Assembly (NCBI GenBank): GCA_034406715.1
Contig: CP137870.1
Location: forward strand, 372,001-436,000
Source of the DNA: Rhodotorula mucilaginosa
Lineage: Eukaryota; Basidiomycota; Microbotryomycetes; Sporidiobolales; Sporidiobolaceae
Reading direction: 5' to 3'
DNA length: 64,000 nt
Of this stretch, positions 1 to 10,376 are shown one piece after another (within the stretch, counting starts at the first letter, position 1; each line of letters starts with the position of its first letter). Below the pieces are notes generated by a model. The model worked only from the letters and a program-made list of their open reading frames with translations, made no database searches and was not told the origin of the DNA. Made by a program: the position numbers and the translations under genes.

Positions 1-1530
1 TCGACTGTGACGACAAACCCTTCCTCGAGCGGGACGCGGAGGCGAAGGTACTTGAGGAGGGGTTCGGACGAACGACCTTCGGGCAGGCCGCCAACGTCGT
101 GCACGTCGAGGCCGAGCAAGTGACCTGATATCGTTGTCGTGCGGGCGCGCGGGTATGTGAGCTCGACGAAAGTCGCCAAGAGGAAAAAGAGAAAGCAGCA
201 CAAGAAGAAAGACGCACCGACTCCGTGGGGGTAGAAAGCCGACGTGAGGCCTTCCGAGATCAACTTGGCGACCACCTCGTCTTCGGACGCAGAGCCGAGC
301 GGGCCTGCCTTGAACAGACCGATCCGGAGGAGACCACGGGCGAGGACGTCGTGCCTGTGTGAATCGGCGATGAGATCACTTGATGCCTCAGCCCGACTTG
401 GAACCGCGAAGAAACTCACATGAGGCGCTGGATCGCCTCCCAGTCGGCTCCGGGCTTGATCATCTCGAACGCCTTGAGCTGCATCTCGAGGACAATCTCG
501 TAAATCTCGCGGCACTCTTTCGTGAACTTGCCGCCGTTGCCGAGCGGGATGCAGCGCGTCACGTCGGCGCAGTAGTTGTGGTATTCGGCGCCGGCATCGA
601 CGAGGAGGAGGGTCGGTCCGATCGGGAAGGGGCGGTCGTTGGCGATGTAGTGCAGAGTGCCGGCCGAGGTGCCAGCGCCCATGATGGGAGTGTAGGCCTG
701 GTTCTTGGCGCTGCACAAAGGAGATGCGGTCAGTACGGGACTTCTTCGAATAGCACGGCAATGAGGCTCAGAGAACTGACCCGTGCTTGATGCAGTACGA
801 GACAAAGTCGGCCTCGGCCTCGTACTCAGATTTGAGCGACTTGAGCCCGACCTGGCGCATGAGTTCGCGGTGTGCGCCACCGGTGATCTCGCTCGCCTTG
901 CGGAGGAGTTCGACCTCCTTCGGGGTCTTGTTCCGCCTCGCCTCGTGGAGGGCCTTGAGCAAAAAGTCGGTCGAGTGAGTCGGACCGTTGATGCTCGCCA
1001 TGACCGACGTCGGCGGCCGCGTCGTCGGCAGGGTGTGGATGATGGTCGGCAGTGCCGAGTCGTGCGGTTTCGGCGGGTACAGCGCGGCGGGCGTCCACCC
1101 GTTCTGGATCGAAGTCAAGTGGAGCGACTTTGCCAACTCTTCCGGAGCAGGCGGCAACCCGCACCACATGACCTCGGCGTCGTCAATCTCGGGGAGCCAG
1201 AGGGTCGTGTGGACCTTGGCCGGGTCGATCTCGGCGCCGCCGTCGTGCTCGTACGCGATGGTGAGGGCGCTCCCGGGCACGTCGCAGCCCGACAACCACG
1301 CAAAGTTGCTCTCCTGGCGGAACGGCAGCTCGCGGTCCGTGTCGTGCCGGCACTGGACAGTCTCGCCGACCATGTACACATCTGCAAGCCATTCCGGGCG
1401 TCAGCTCCTTCCCGGGTGCGGGTCCCTGATGAGACTCACAGTGCAGAGCTGGCGCGAGCGACTTTGGCTTGTTCAAGCTGAGCAGGCGCTTGACGAGCAG
1501 GTGCGAGTGCACCAGAGGGTAGGCAGACAT
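1..1530 (-). CDS. PEPD: Xaa-Pro dipeptidase (prolidase, M24B), 3' end outside window
   Basis: Cytosolic metallopeptidase that splits dipeptides with C-terminal proline. Exons read complement(join(<1..124,218..354,420..710,781..1381,1440..1530)) and stay in frame at every junction. The protein starts MSAYPLVHSHLLVKRLL and has the M24 creatinase-type N-terminal domain, then the catalytic pita-bread domain. Metal-binding residues are visible in LLLVDAGAEYHNYCADVTR (two Asp ligands) and in GHLLGLDVHDVGG (His ligand). The last readable exon ends in VPLEEGFVVTVE, so the remaining C-terminal metal ligands (Glu residues) lie beyond base 1. The start is the first ATG in frame with the conserved N-terminal region. 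Xaa-Pro aminopeptidases are relatives, but the GLDVHDVGG motif and domain layout favour prolidase. Partial only because of the window edge; nothing looks broken. Confidence 0.9.
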
Positions 1531-1778
1531 GGTTCCTTGTGCACTACAGTAGACTCGCAAGAGAGAACGAAAGAAGCTGATGAGAAAGAAGTGCTGCACC
1601 GCGTGCAACAAGCTTCTCACGTGCGCGAAGCCGAAAGGCGGGACTCCGCTTCTCTCGGCAAACCACGGCGCAGATCCAACCTGCAGCTTCTTCAAAGTGC
1701 ATAGACAGGCTCGCACAAACGCGGACTTTGAACGTGGTAATTTGCAAAAAGAGGGGCGGTCTGTCCCGGAGAGCGAAC

Positions 1779-3876
1779 CTATGCCTTTTGCTGCTGAGCC
1801 CGCAATGCAGCGTGCACGGCGTGCTCCTGTGCGCAGACCATTCCACATCAGTCCATCGATCCGCGTTTGCCGTACGAGATCCGCCGGCCGATACCGAGAG
1901 AGATGAGAGGGGGCCCAACGCACCTTTGCGATCAAATGACAACTCTTCTCGACGAGGCCCATCAACTTGCCGACATCGCTGCTCCACTCGTTCAACACCT
2001 CGTCACCCGTCTTGGGTCGCACAAACGTCACGATCCCCGCCGGTCGGTCGATCTTGGCGTACACCGTCTTGGACGTGACCAACCGCGACAGGAACTGCTC
2101 CGTCTCGTTCGTCGGGAGGGAGAGGAACGTCGACAGTCGGGAGAGCGTGATCCGCGTGTAGTAGCCCGCGACGACTCGGATGTTCTGTGGGTGGAAAGGT
2201 CGTTAATCGTGCATTCAAGCGCACGCAATACCGCCTTCGTGACCCGAAAGAGGCGCGCAAGACGAAGAGACCCGCACTCACGTGTTCGACGATCCGGTCA
2301 TGAAGCACCTGCCACCGCTTGTCTCCCTTGCCATGCTTGGCATCCTCCTCAATGTCACCATCGACGCCCGCCGTCCCCGCCGGTCCAAACACCTTTGTCT
2401 GCCGGAGCGCTTCGCCGTACAAACCCTCGATGTTGTTCCACACGACGAGCTCGGCATCAATAAACACCTTGACGAGGTCGCTGTTTTTTTTTTTCGGTCG
2501 TCGTAGGAAATGGAAACCCGCTCATCAGCGACCTTGACAAAAACAAGGAACGGTGAAAAAGTGAAAACACGTACTAGAGAAGGGTGATCTCGCGCAGCCG
2601 GTCGTCCTTGTACGTCCGGTGCAACAGGTCGTTCTGCTCGTTGTCGTACGGGGCCAACACGAGGAAGTAGACAATGTTGCGCAGGCACGCCGCCGCGAGT
2701 TGCGGGTTCGACGCGATCGACGGCGAGTCGTACACGGCGCGGTAGTGCTTGGCGACGTCGAGGTACTTGTCGCTCCAGAGAGAGTACAGCACCATCAGCG
2801 CATAGTAGCGCAGTTTCAAGTCCTGTCGACAGAACGGCGCTCCCCGCGCGAGTCAGCACACTTTCGATTCCCAGGGAGGTCCTCATTTGCAACTCGGTGG
2901 ATGGGGGTGCACGCACCTCGTTCTCGGCGTCGGCGAGCCACTTCAAGTTGATCCGCTTGGCGACGATCGCCATCTTTTCAAAGTCTTCCTGCTCTTTGAG
3001 CAACCGCATCTGCTCGAGGATAAAGTCGACTTTTTCCCTCCGCTCCATCGACCCGAACGTCTCGACCTGGAGCTCCTGCATCAGTTCTGAAGCCGCGTTG
3101 ACGTCGCCGGCTTGTTCCTTGATCTGAGAGAGGATCCGGGTGACGCGCGCGCGGGGGACTTCGAGGTAGATCTGCAGCAGGCAGGGGCCAAATCGGCAGT
3201 GTCAGCGCCTTAAGACGGCGCAAAAAGAACAAAAACACCCTCGGTGTTTGGACTCACCTTTCCCTCCGAGATGTCCCTGAGCGTCTCGATCAAGTCGAGT
3301 TTCTCCTTGCCGGTACTCTCCTGGACCATCTCCATCGCGCGCTCGACCATCTTTTGCACGGCCTGTCGGAGTTGACCGTGCTTCTTCGAGAGGATCTGCA
3401 GGTACGCATTGACTTGGGCGAGGTCGTGCGCGGCGTGGAAGAGGTCGATGATGCCGATCAAGAGGCGCGAAGTCGAAGCGAGGTCCGAGGCCTGCCAAGT
3501 CGACGGAACAACAACTCCTGGTTAGCGCTGCGATTCTGTTCCGGGTGGACCTCTTGCCTGGTAACGTACATTACGAGCCTGCTTCTCGAGCACGAGGAGC
3601 TTGTCGACGCCTTCCTGAACCTTGCCATCCTGCCAGGCCACCGACGGAGGGGGTCAGCTGTACTCCATGACTGACGTGCGTCGGTACAGTGTTGGGGGTA
3701 CACACCTTTGCTAATTGCTGCGCTGCTGGAATGGCCTGCACGCCGCATCATAGGTGTCAGCGGACGAGGTCGAGTTGTGGTGACGGAAGGAGGAGGAGGA
3801 GGACGAGGGCCGCGCGTACCTCGTCACACTGCGCCGTATAGTCGGCTTCTTGCTTGCGTGGTACTGCTTCTGACAT
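1779..3876 (-). CDS. RPN5: 26S proteasome regulatory lid subunit Rpn5 (PSMD12)
   Basis: Non-ATPase subunit of the proteasome lid. Nine exons: complement(join(1779..1826,1924..2184,2282..2480,2575..2822,2917..3171,3258..3491,3570..3629,3706..3735,3820..3876)), 463 aa, the usual length for the family. The N-terminus MSEAVPRKQEADYTAQCDE leads into a helical-repeat region (for example KVDFILEQMRLLKEQEDF) and a C-terminal PCI domain with DRPAGIVTFVRP. The final 48-nt exon was found by splicing: HLIAK joins EHAVHAALRAQQQKA, matching the conserved HLIAKE tail of the family. Two internal exons are only 30 and 60 nt. The intron before the DLVKVF exon carries a T/A-rich tract (2484-2493) next to its acceptor. 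Its upstream region 3877-4400 is shared with the 3' side of the neighbouring secreted-protein gene. Confidence 0.95.
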
Positions 3877-4400
3877 TCTCCCTTCTCGTCTCTGATTCGC
3901 AGTCTATAGTCGGTGACTATGCGAGTTGCTCTCGAACGGTGACGCGGCGCTGCTTCCGCGCAAATTCGACTTGTCTCTTTGCGAAATGGCACAGTTTCGA
4001 CCTGACGCCAATTCACCTGAAGCAACCGGACCACTGCTGCGGAGGCAAGTGTACGAGCGACAGCGAAATCCGGAGGGTTCACGCTGCAATTGCCCTTAAA
4101 CTTGTACTTTTCTCAAAGCCCTCTCCGTTTTCTTTGCGCTCTCTGACCATCCACATTAATGAGCGGAGCAAGTCGGTATTCAACTGGGGGCAAAAAGGTC
4201 CGATGCATAGGGAAAGAGGTACATCCGTCGCGCCATGAAGGGGAAGTAAAAAGACGGAAAGGGGAAGTTGGACGACGCGAGCCCTTGGAACACCTGCGAG
4301 CAAGCGGCAAGGGAAAAAATGTCAGTGGTCGGAGTGCACTAGATAACCACGCTGTGCACGCACCAACCGAGTACCGAGAGAAGGAGGATGGCAGGCGCGC
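3877..4400. other. Intergenic: RPN5 upstream region and 3' side of secreted-protein gene
   Basis: No open frame here has convincing coding character. It must hold the RPN5 promoter (read on the minus strand) and the 3' UTR of the gene ending at 4401. I could not find an exact match to the yeast proteasome control element. Confidence 0.5.
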
Positions 4401-5296
4401 TCAGAACTGGCGGTCGAACGAGCACTCGCCAACCGAGTAGCCGTTGTCGCCGGTCCAGTGGCGGAAAGCGCCGTGCCACGTTCCCGAGTTGGCCATGTAC
4501 CCGCACGCCTGCGAGACGCCGTTCGGCAGACTGTGGTACGAAGCGAGCGTGACGTCGTAGATGTCGTTCCAGTTGAGCGAAGTCACTTCGTGTCCCGGGT
4601 CGGCCCAGTACGTCGTGTGCAGAGTCCAGTAAGTGCGCTTGGCGAGGGCGGCGTCAGTGTCGGCCGTGGTGGCGGGGATAGCGAAGTCGAGGGTGCAAGT
4701 ATCGAGAACGCCGTCCTCGAAGTAGGTCGCCGTGCCGCCGATGAGGGTCGCCGTCGCGACGCTGTCCTCCTCCGCGCCGCGCTTCGCATGCGCGTGCGCC
4801 GCACTCGCCGAGATGTAAGCCGTAATGTCGATGGTGATGCGACCACCGACAGCGGCGGTGTACGGAACGGTGACCGTCGAAGTGCCAATCTCGATGTCAA
4901 CGGTCGCGTTGCCGACATCCCTCCGGGCGCGTCTCCCCGCCTGCGTCGTCCCTCCATTCGCGTGGGAGAGGATCCAGTCGGCCAAGCGACTTGAAACAGT
5001 CGTGATCGTGCCGCCTCCGATGGCACTGATCGCCGCACCGCGCCACGACTCGGTCTTGCCGAGGCAGACAAAGGCGGACCCTGCCCGCCACGTCGCGTAG
5101 TCGCTCCCGTGGCAGCTGCTGCCGCGCGTCTCGAGTTGGTCACGGGCGGCAAGGGCCGGTGCAGCCGAGACGGACGTCAAGCAGAGAGCGAGCGTGCCGA
5201 CGGCAGCTGAGAGGAAGAAGTGCCTGCGGTCCCAAAGTTCCCGTCAGCGTGCTCAGGCCGTAGGACACTTCGGAAACGGGGATTCGCCACGTACAT
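4401..5296 (-). CDS. Secreted protein of unknown function, tandem paralog A
   Basis: Function not recognised. Exons complement(join(4401..5223,5295..5296)), 274 aa. The start codon is split: AT ends exon 1 at a GTACGT donor, and G begins exon 2 after CGCAG, giving MHFFLSAAVGTLALCLTSVSA, a clear signal peptide. Upstream in-frame stops rule out a longer read-through start. Basic processing-type sites lie at about residues 98-102 (RRARR), 148-149 (KR) and 196-197 (KR), suggesting possible Kex2-type maturation. The C-terminus carries SQACGYMANSGTWHGAFRHW followed by TGDNGYSVGEC. It shares with paralog B four cysteines (SSC, FVC, QAC, GEC) and the LIGG...DT.TLDFA and HTTYWA.PGH blocks. A fifth Cys (LDTC) is private. 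Possible roles (effector, antifungal protein, adhesin) are guesses. Confidence 0.8.
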
Positions 5297-6162
5297 GATC
5301 GGTCGGTTGGCAAGCCGGAGGCGAATGTGTAGCAGAGGAAAGGAGCGGTCGAAACGGAGCAGTCGACCAAGCGTATCGGTTCCATCGCTCGCTCTCGGGG
5401 GTCGCTGCAATGGATCAGAAGCAAACAAAATCGTGCGAGCACGTCGGGGGCGGTGAGCTGCCCGACAAACTCTACGCAGCGAACGCTACGCTCAAAGTAT
5501 CGTCCGTATGCGGTACGTGGGCAGCAGCTCTCTGTAGGGTGAAGGTTTGACGGTCGAGAGGGTTTGGATGGGCAGCGCGCCGCCGCGGGGACAGGGCCGG
5601 CGGTCGAGCACAAGGTTCCCCAGCAGCTGACTGACCTGGTTGATCGATTGCCCAATTTGGGCCGCTGCCAGCAGAGAGAAAGCTTGGCAGTGGTCCGCTG
5701 TTGTGCAGCGCGAATCCAGTCGGGCTCGAGCAATCCGAGTTGGCGTATGCAGCCGCTGCAGCGCCGTTGCCCGGCGATTCGAGGAGGAGATGGGTCTTCG
5801 GATTCAAGCAGCTGCCGGGCATCGCGCAAATCTTCGGGGGTCGTAGGAGTATCGAGTCGAGCCATAGGCCCATGCTCCGTGCGCCTACGGAGACGCTGGG
5901 ACCTGAGGTGTCGGTCGTTGCGGGAGAAAAGGAACAACGCACCAACGGCTCGCCGCGTTCGAATAGTCCGAAACTCGCCAATCTCGATGCCGCGCTAGGC
6001 AAGCGATGGAAACACCTGACGTGTACGTGAACCCAGAGATGTTTGCACGTGAAGAGACTACTTGAAGACCGGGAAACCGATAGAGGCGAGAACATGAGAA
6101 AGGGGAATTCCGGGCAGTCGACCGAGGGCATCGCTGACGGAGGAGGGAGAGAGAAGGACCCT
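5297..6162. other. Intergenic between the two secreted paralogs
   Basis: 866 bp upstream of paralog A and downstream of paralog B. Open frames on both strands lack family resemblance and consistent splice structure. I see no gene here. Confidence 0.5.
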
Positions 6163-6999
6163 TTAGAACTTGCGGTCCGCGTCGCACTCGCCGATCGTGT
6201 AGCCGTTGTCGCCGAGCCAGTGGCGGAAAGCGCCGTGCCACGTTCCCGAGTTGGCCATGTAGCCGCACGCTTGGGACGTCCCGTCGAGGAGATGGGTGTA
6301 GCTTTCGAGGGCGAGGTTCTTGACGGCGTCGTAGCCCAGCGAGGTCGAAGCGTGACCGGGCGTGGCCCAGTAGGTGGTGTGGACGGTCCAGGCGCCTCGA
6401 GCGGCGAGCGAGTTGTTCGTCTCGGGAGAAGCCGCAAAGTCGAGCGTGAACGTGTCGAGCGTGCCGTTCAGGTGGTAGTGCACTTCGCCGCCGATGAGGG
6501 GTGCAGCCGTCGCGTCGCTGTCCAGACTCCGGGCGACGAGATCACCGCCGCGCGTCGAGGCGAGCCAGTCTTCGATCCGAACGACCCGGCGATCGTTGAC
6601 GATGGTCGCCGTCACCGCGACCTCTTCGTTGTCGTCCGCGACGATGTAGATGGTGTCGTCGTCGTCGCCGTCCCTGCGCACCATGCGCGCGCCGACCGAC
6701 AGACTCTGGACGTTCCACTTGGACGTCACCCAGTATGCGATCGTGGTCGCAGCGCCGACCAGGACACTTCCGGCGACGTATTTGAAAGTGACTTCTTGCC
6801 AGTAGTGAGTCTTGCCTTGACAGATCAGCTTGTCGCCTTCGCGGACGATCTGGATCTCGTCCGAGTGGCAGCCCGAACGGCGTGCGTTCCGGTGCTGCTC
6901 GCCCGCGGTGGCCGAGGCGTATTCCGTGGTCGGGAGCGCGGTCGCCGTGCCAGCTGCGGCGAGCAGCGCAAGGGTGATTGTGTGCATGAAGGGTAACAT
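6163..6999 (-). CDS. Secreted protein of unknown function, tandem paralog B
   Basis: Second copy of the family at 4401-5296. Single coding exon 6163..6999, 278 aa. The ATG at 6997-6999 lies directly after a TTGCAG acceptor, so a 5' UTR intron is likely (GTCCGT near 7063 is a candidate donor). A second in-frame ATG at 6985-6987 gives MHTITLALLAAAGTATALP, which aligns better with paralog A. Signal peptide, then CHSDEIQIV, a dibasic ARMVRRD site, LIGGEVHYHLNGTLDTF, HTTYWATPGH, and the near-invariant tail with GYMANSGTWHGAFRHW and GDNGYTIGEC. The N-terminal half has diverged strongly from paralog A while the tail is almost unchanged. No membrane segment is evident apart from the signal peptide, so export is likely. 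Function unknown. Confidence 0.8.
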   Translation of the reverse strand: MLPFMHTITLALLAAAGTATALPTTEYASATAGEQHRNARRSGCHSDEIQIVREGDKLICQGKTHYWQEVTFKYVAGSVLVGAATTIAYWVTSKWNVQSLSVGARMVRRDGDDDDTIYIVADDNEEVAVTATIVNDRRVVRIEDWLASTRGGDLVARSLDSDATAAPLIGGEVHYHLNGTLDTFTLDFAASPETNNSLAARGAWTVHTTYWATPGHASTSLGYDAVKNLALESYTHLLDGTSQACGYMANSGTWHGAFRHWLGDNGYTIGECDADRKF

Positions 7000-7653
7000 C
7001 TGCAAGAGTGGGAGACGGTCAAAGTCGAGGGGTAGGTGGCGAAGCAGGCCAGGGCGGGACGGACCTCGGTTGGTGCGCTTGTGCGGGTGAGCAAAGTGTG
7101 AGAGAGGGAGTCAAGAGATGATCCGGAAGAGGAGTCGACAAGTCAGGGTGCACTGCATGCTCCTCAGCTTTGCAAGCGCGCGTTGGGCAAGAGACAAGAG
7201 AGTTCCCATCCAACAAGCCCGATCGATGCGCGCTCGTCCGCAAAGTCAATCGGCGGCCTGTGATGCATGTGAGAATTCCACAGCATTGTCGATTGACTTG
7301 CGCGATGGCGGTCGCCTTCGTGAGCAGCTTTCCCGCGAGGTGTCGAATGGAAGCGGGCGCGAAGAAGCGGACCCCACGGAAAACGAGAGTTTAATCGGGC
7401 ATCGCCCGCGCGTCAACTTAGACTGGCTGCCAAGCCTGGGAGGCTATCTTTGGCGACAGGAAGCTTCAGCAGTGAGCGTGTCCTTGTCCAGCACCGCTCG
7501 CCCTCGCCTGTACGCCCCACCCCAGCCGGACGCGAAATGTCACCCCCGGCGAGCGGTGAGCAGGCGTCTGAGCCCAGCAGAGTAGCCGGTTGTCCTGCCT
7601 AGCGTGCTGATCTCGAGAACTGGATGTAAGCAGCAGCTCATCCGGCGCCAGCC
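7000..7653. other. Intergenic upstream of paralog B
   Basis: Probable promoter and 5' UTR intron of paralog B on the minus strand. No gene supported. Confidence 0.4.
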
Positions 7654-7935
7654 ATGGTAGCGAGGGAGCGAAAGCCGTGGTACCGCACCAACGTCACTCT
7701 GCCCCCATGGCTCCTCCTCCTCAATCTCGGATTCGCCATAGTCTCGATCGTCCTATGCCGGAGGCTGTTGCCTCCTCAGCGAGACCAGGCCATCGCGGTC
7801 GCGGACCGTTTCCCCGAGGCGTGTGAGGTCCGGATCGCCAACCTTGTCGTCCTCGACGAGAACGGCAGCGTCCTCGACCCTGGCACCACCGTTCACCGCT
7901 TCGTTCGCGGTCATCCCGGATGCGCCAAGACTTGA
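7654..7935 (+). CDS. Doubtful small ORF with one predicted membrane segment
   Basis: 93 codons without introns. The codons prefer C or G at the third position (GTC, CTC, GAC, AAC), as in the confirmed genes here, which is why it is listed. After a basic start (MVARERKPWYRTN) comes a hydrophobic stretch LPPWLLLLNLGFAIVSIVLC and then a charged soluble tail. It could be a real small type II membrane protein, one exon of a larger gene whose other exons I cannot see, or a chance ORF. It sits alone in a 2-kb gene-poor region. No family recognised. Confidence 0.3.
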   Translation: MVARERKPWYRTNVTLPPWLLLLNLGFAIVSIVLCRRLLPPQRDQAIAVADRFPEACEVRIANLVVLDENGSVLDPGTTVHRFVRGHPGCAKT

Positions 7936-8976
7936 TGATCCGCAAAGGTGCGCCGGGCGACCACAAGAGGGGACCTGTGCTTTGCCGAGGGGCATGACCT
8001 GTCGCCCTTCCCTCCCTTCCACAAACCTGTACATGCATTGCTCGCTTAAGTTGCAGTCTACTGTATCCAATGTGCGAGACCGTATGAATCGATCTCCGCC
8101 AGATGTCCGCCTGTTCATCCGTACGTGTATCTGGAACGCCGGAAGCTTCCTAGCTCGGCAATCGCCTACGAAAACCGCAATTGTCGGCGACAGGCAGCTA
8201 CGCCCAGCGTGACTCAGTATCGACACTTTTCGCCATAAGCTACAGATCTTAGTATCCCGCTACCTAGCGCTGTCGTTGCCCAATCTGCTCCTTTCATGAG
8301 GCGGCAAAGAGCTCTTAACAAACACAAGCGAACAGTTGAGCTTGAAAGCTTTGGATGCCTCAAGGTATACGCAGGGAGCGTCGTAACATAGGTGTGTGTG
8401 TGGGCCACAGATCCTTTCTTAGAAGAGTTGTCGCTACTCGACTTCGGCATACAAGCGTCAAAGTCGGAAAAACGAATGCGGTTGTGGTTCTGCACTCGTG
8501 CGGTCCCCAAATGGTGTTCGCCTTCTAACCCGCTGTCCGGCATCCCAGCGGAGTCTCCTCGGTCGGGGAGCTGTCCAGAGAAGTTCCGCGATCGTACGTC
8601 GCGCACCACGTCGAAGTTTTCTCGAGTGGCGACCGTTTCCCGCTTGGTACCGGATTGCCACTCTGGCTACTTGACTATACGGACGAAATCCGGTCACTAG
8701 AATCAAGATACATGCTTCTACTCTCCGGGAGGAGTCAAAGAACTCCCGAGGACCGCCACCGCAGACGCTTCCTCTCGAGTTTATTTCCCTTTCCTCTCTG
8801 AGGCCAGAAAGAATCAGACCGTCAGCTAGTATCGACACGGTTCACAAGATTTTTCACAAGCAACAAACGGTAAAAGCTACACCACAGAGAAAGCACAGCA
8901 AGCGCAAGAGAGGAACCTTCATCCTCCTTCGACCAAGCAAGAGAGAATTGACAGGCAAAGCGCGATGTCGGCCGCC
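7936..8976. other. Gene-poor interval
   Basis: About 1 kb without a convincing coding frame, somewhat less GC-rich than its surroundings. I see no tRNA-like folds, repeats or element ends. Confidence 0.4.
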
Positions 8977-10069
8977 TCACGACTGGGGTTGCCTGTGAAT
9001 CGACCGAGCGCCAGGCAAACGTCAATTTCAACATTTGTGGAGCCGAAGATTGTCCAGGGGAACCCACGCGACTCACGAGAACGGACCGGGGAACAGCTGT
9101 TCAAGCATCTGCGAGTTTTCGTCGCGCAGCTCGTCCAGCTCGTTCTTGAACTTGTTCTTGTCCGCCTTTTCACGCTCGAGCTCGGCGCGGAGACGAGCCA
9201 ACTCGGTTTGGAGTTTGTGCGCAGACGACGACGAGGAAGAGGGACGAGGGCTCGGCGAAGGGGATTCCGAAGACGACGACGACGAGGGCGAGCGCGCGGC
9301 GGTCGAGTTGTGGAGACGGATCGGCTTCTTCTTCTTCTTCTTCTGCTGACTGCTCGAGCTGCCCACGACCTGCACGTCGTCGTCGTCGTCATGGTCTTGC
9401 AGCTTGCGTTTCTTCGACGCCGAGTTGACCTTCTTGTTTCCGTCGCCGCCGCTCTTCTTCTTCTGAGGCGAGTTCTGGTTCGAGCCGGGCGGGGTCCTCA
9501 GTTGAGCAGCTCCTCCTCCTTCGAAGCACTCGTCAAAGTAGAGGCCCGCCTCCTCCTCAAGGTAGCGGTCGCCGAGCCCGTAGCCGTCGTCATCGTTGTC
9601 GCCGCCGTAGCCGTACAAAAGCGCAGGACCGTTGTAGCCCTTGTCCTCCAGCTCGTCTTGCCAGATGAAGAAGTCGCTGTGCGCACAAGAGGTCTCGAAC
9701 CATCAGCTTGAGGACACGAGTGCGCCTACATAGCCTGAAGGGCGTGACAAGGCGGACGGTCGACGCACCAGTACTCATCCGGGTTGGCACACGACCAGAA
9801 CTTGCGACCGCGGTTCCCGTTCCTGTTGGTTTGGCAGGTACGGAGCCTCGCCTTTAAGCGCGGGAACTGGTCGCAGAAGCAGCGGATGGCTGCGAGCGAG
9901 GCGGTGAGTTGGGTATCTCGCGAACGTCCGCCCCGCGACGGACGGACGGACGGACGGACGGACGGGGGGAGGGTGGTGACTCACAGCCGTCGAGAGGGAA
10001 GCAGTTGTGCTCGACGTAGGGGTTGCTCCTCTGCTTGGGTACTTTGCCGGTCAGAGTGCGGCGAGGCAT
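8977..10069 (-). CDS. GRF-type zinc-finger protein 1 with C-terminal coiled coil
   Basis: Likely nucleic-acid-binding protein. Exons complement(join(8977..8992,9077..9676,9769..9889,9985..10069)), 273 aa; if the last intron is retained, translation stops at 9073 with a very similar tail. The GRF zinc finger spans about residues 25-75: NCFPLDGSIRCFCDQFP, then NGNRGRKFWSCANP and EYCDFFIWQDE. The four zinc ligands are the Cys of the CFC pair, WSC and EYC; GR.F names the family. Downstream lies a disordered Lys/Asp/Ser-rich region (likely nuclear) with runs of D, S and K, and then a coiled coil (HKLQTELARLRAELEREKAD). GRF fingers occur in topoisomerase III alpha, NEIL3 and APE2, but no catalytic domain is present here, so the precise role is unknown. 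Confidence 0.8.
9937..9964. repeat. (GACG)7 tetranucleotide microsatellite
   Basis: Seven perfect GACG units inside the first intron of GRF protein 1, a likely length-polymorphic site. Confidence 0.9.
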
Positions 10070-10376
10070 CGCGTCGCTGTGAGAGGTTAAGGGAGGGGGG
10101 GGGAGGAGGCCGGAGCGCAGCGATCACAGTCCGGAGGGTCAGCGCTGGTAGCAGGGGCCCACTGGCAGTGCTATGTTCACCTTTTCGAGGGACCGGTACG
10201 CGAGTGTAGAGCAGGAGCAGCGACAGACTGCGGTGGCGAGGCGGTCAAATGGAAGGAATACAAATGCATTTGTATTCAGCCAATACAAGAGCTGGAATTA
10301 CAGAAACCGTCGTGTCCTTCTCCTCCTCTCACACCAGCGTCTTCTGGAGACCTTAGAGACAGTCAAGGAACGAACA
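10070..10376. promoter_or_regulatory. Shared divergent promoter region
   Basis: 307 bp between the ATGs of the GRF protein 1 gene (minus) and the DUF7721-type gene (plus), so both promoters must lie here. It includes a short G-rich run near 10093-10105. No clear TATA box. Confidence 0.5.

Noticed and set aside
4401-6999. Calling the secreted pair a known toxin or killer protein
   Set aside because: Signal peptide, cysteines and basic sites are compatible, but no motif I can name supports it.
9073-9076. TGA here as the end of GRF protein 1
   Set aside because: A consensus GTGAGT donor overlaps the stop, and an in-frame 16-nt exon follows after a CACAG acceptor, so the spliced end is preferred. 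The unspliced form changes only a few residues.
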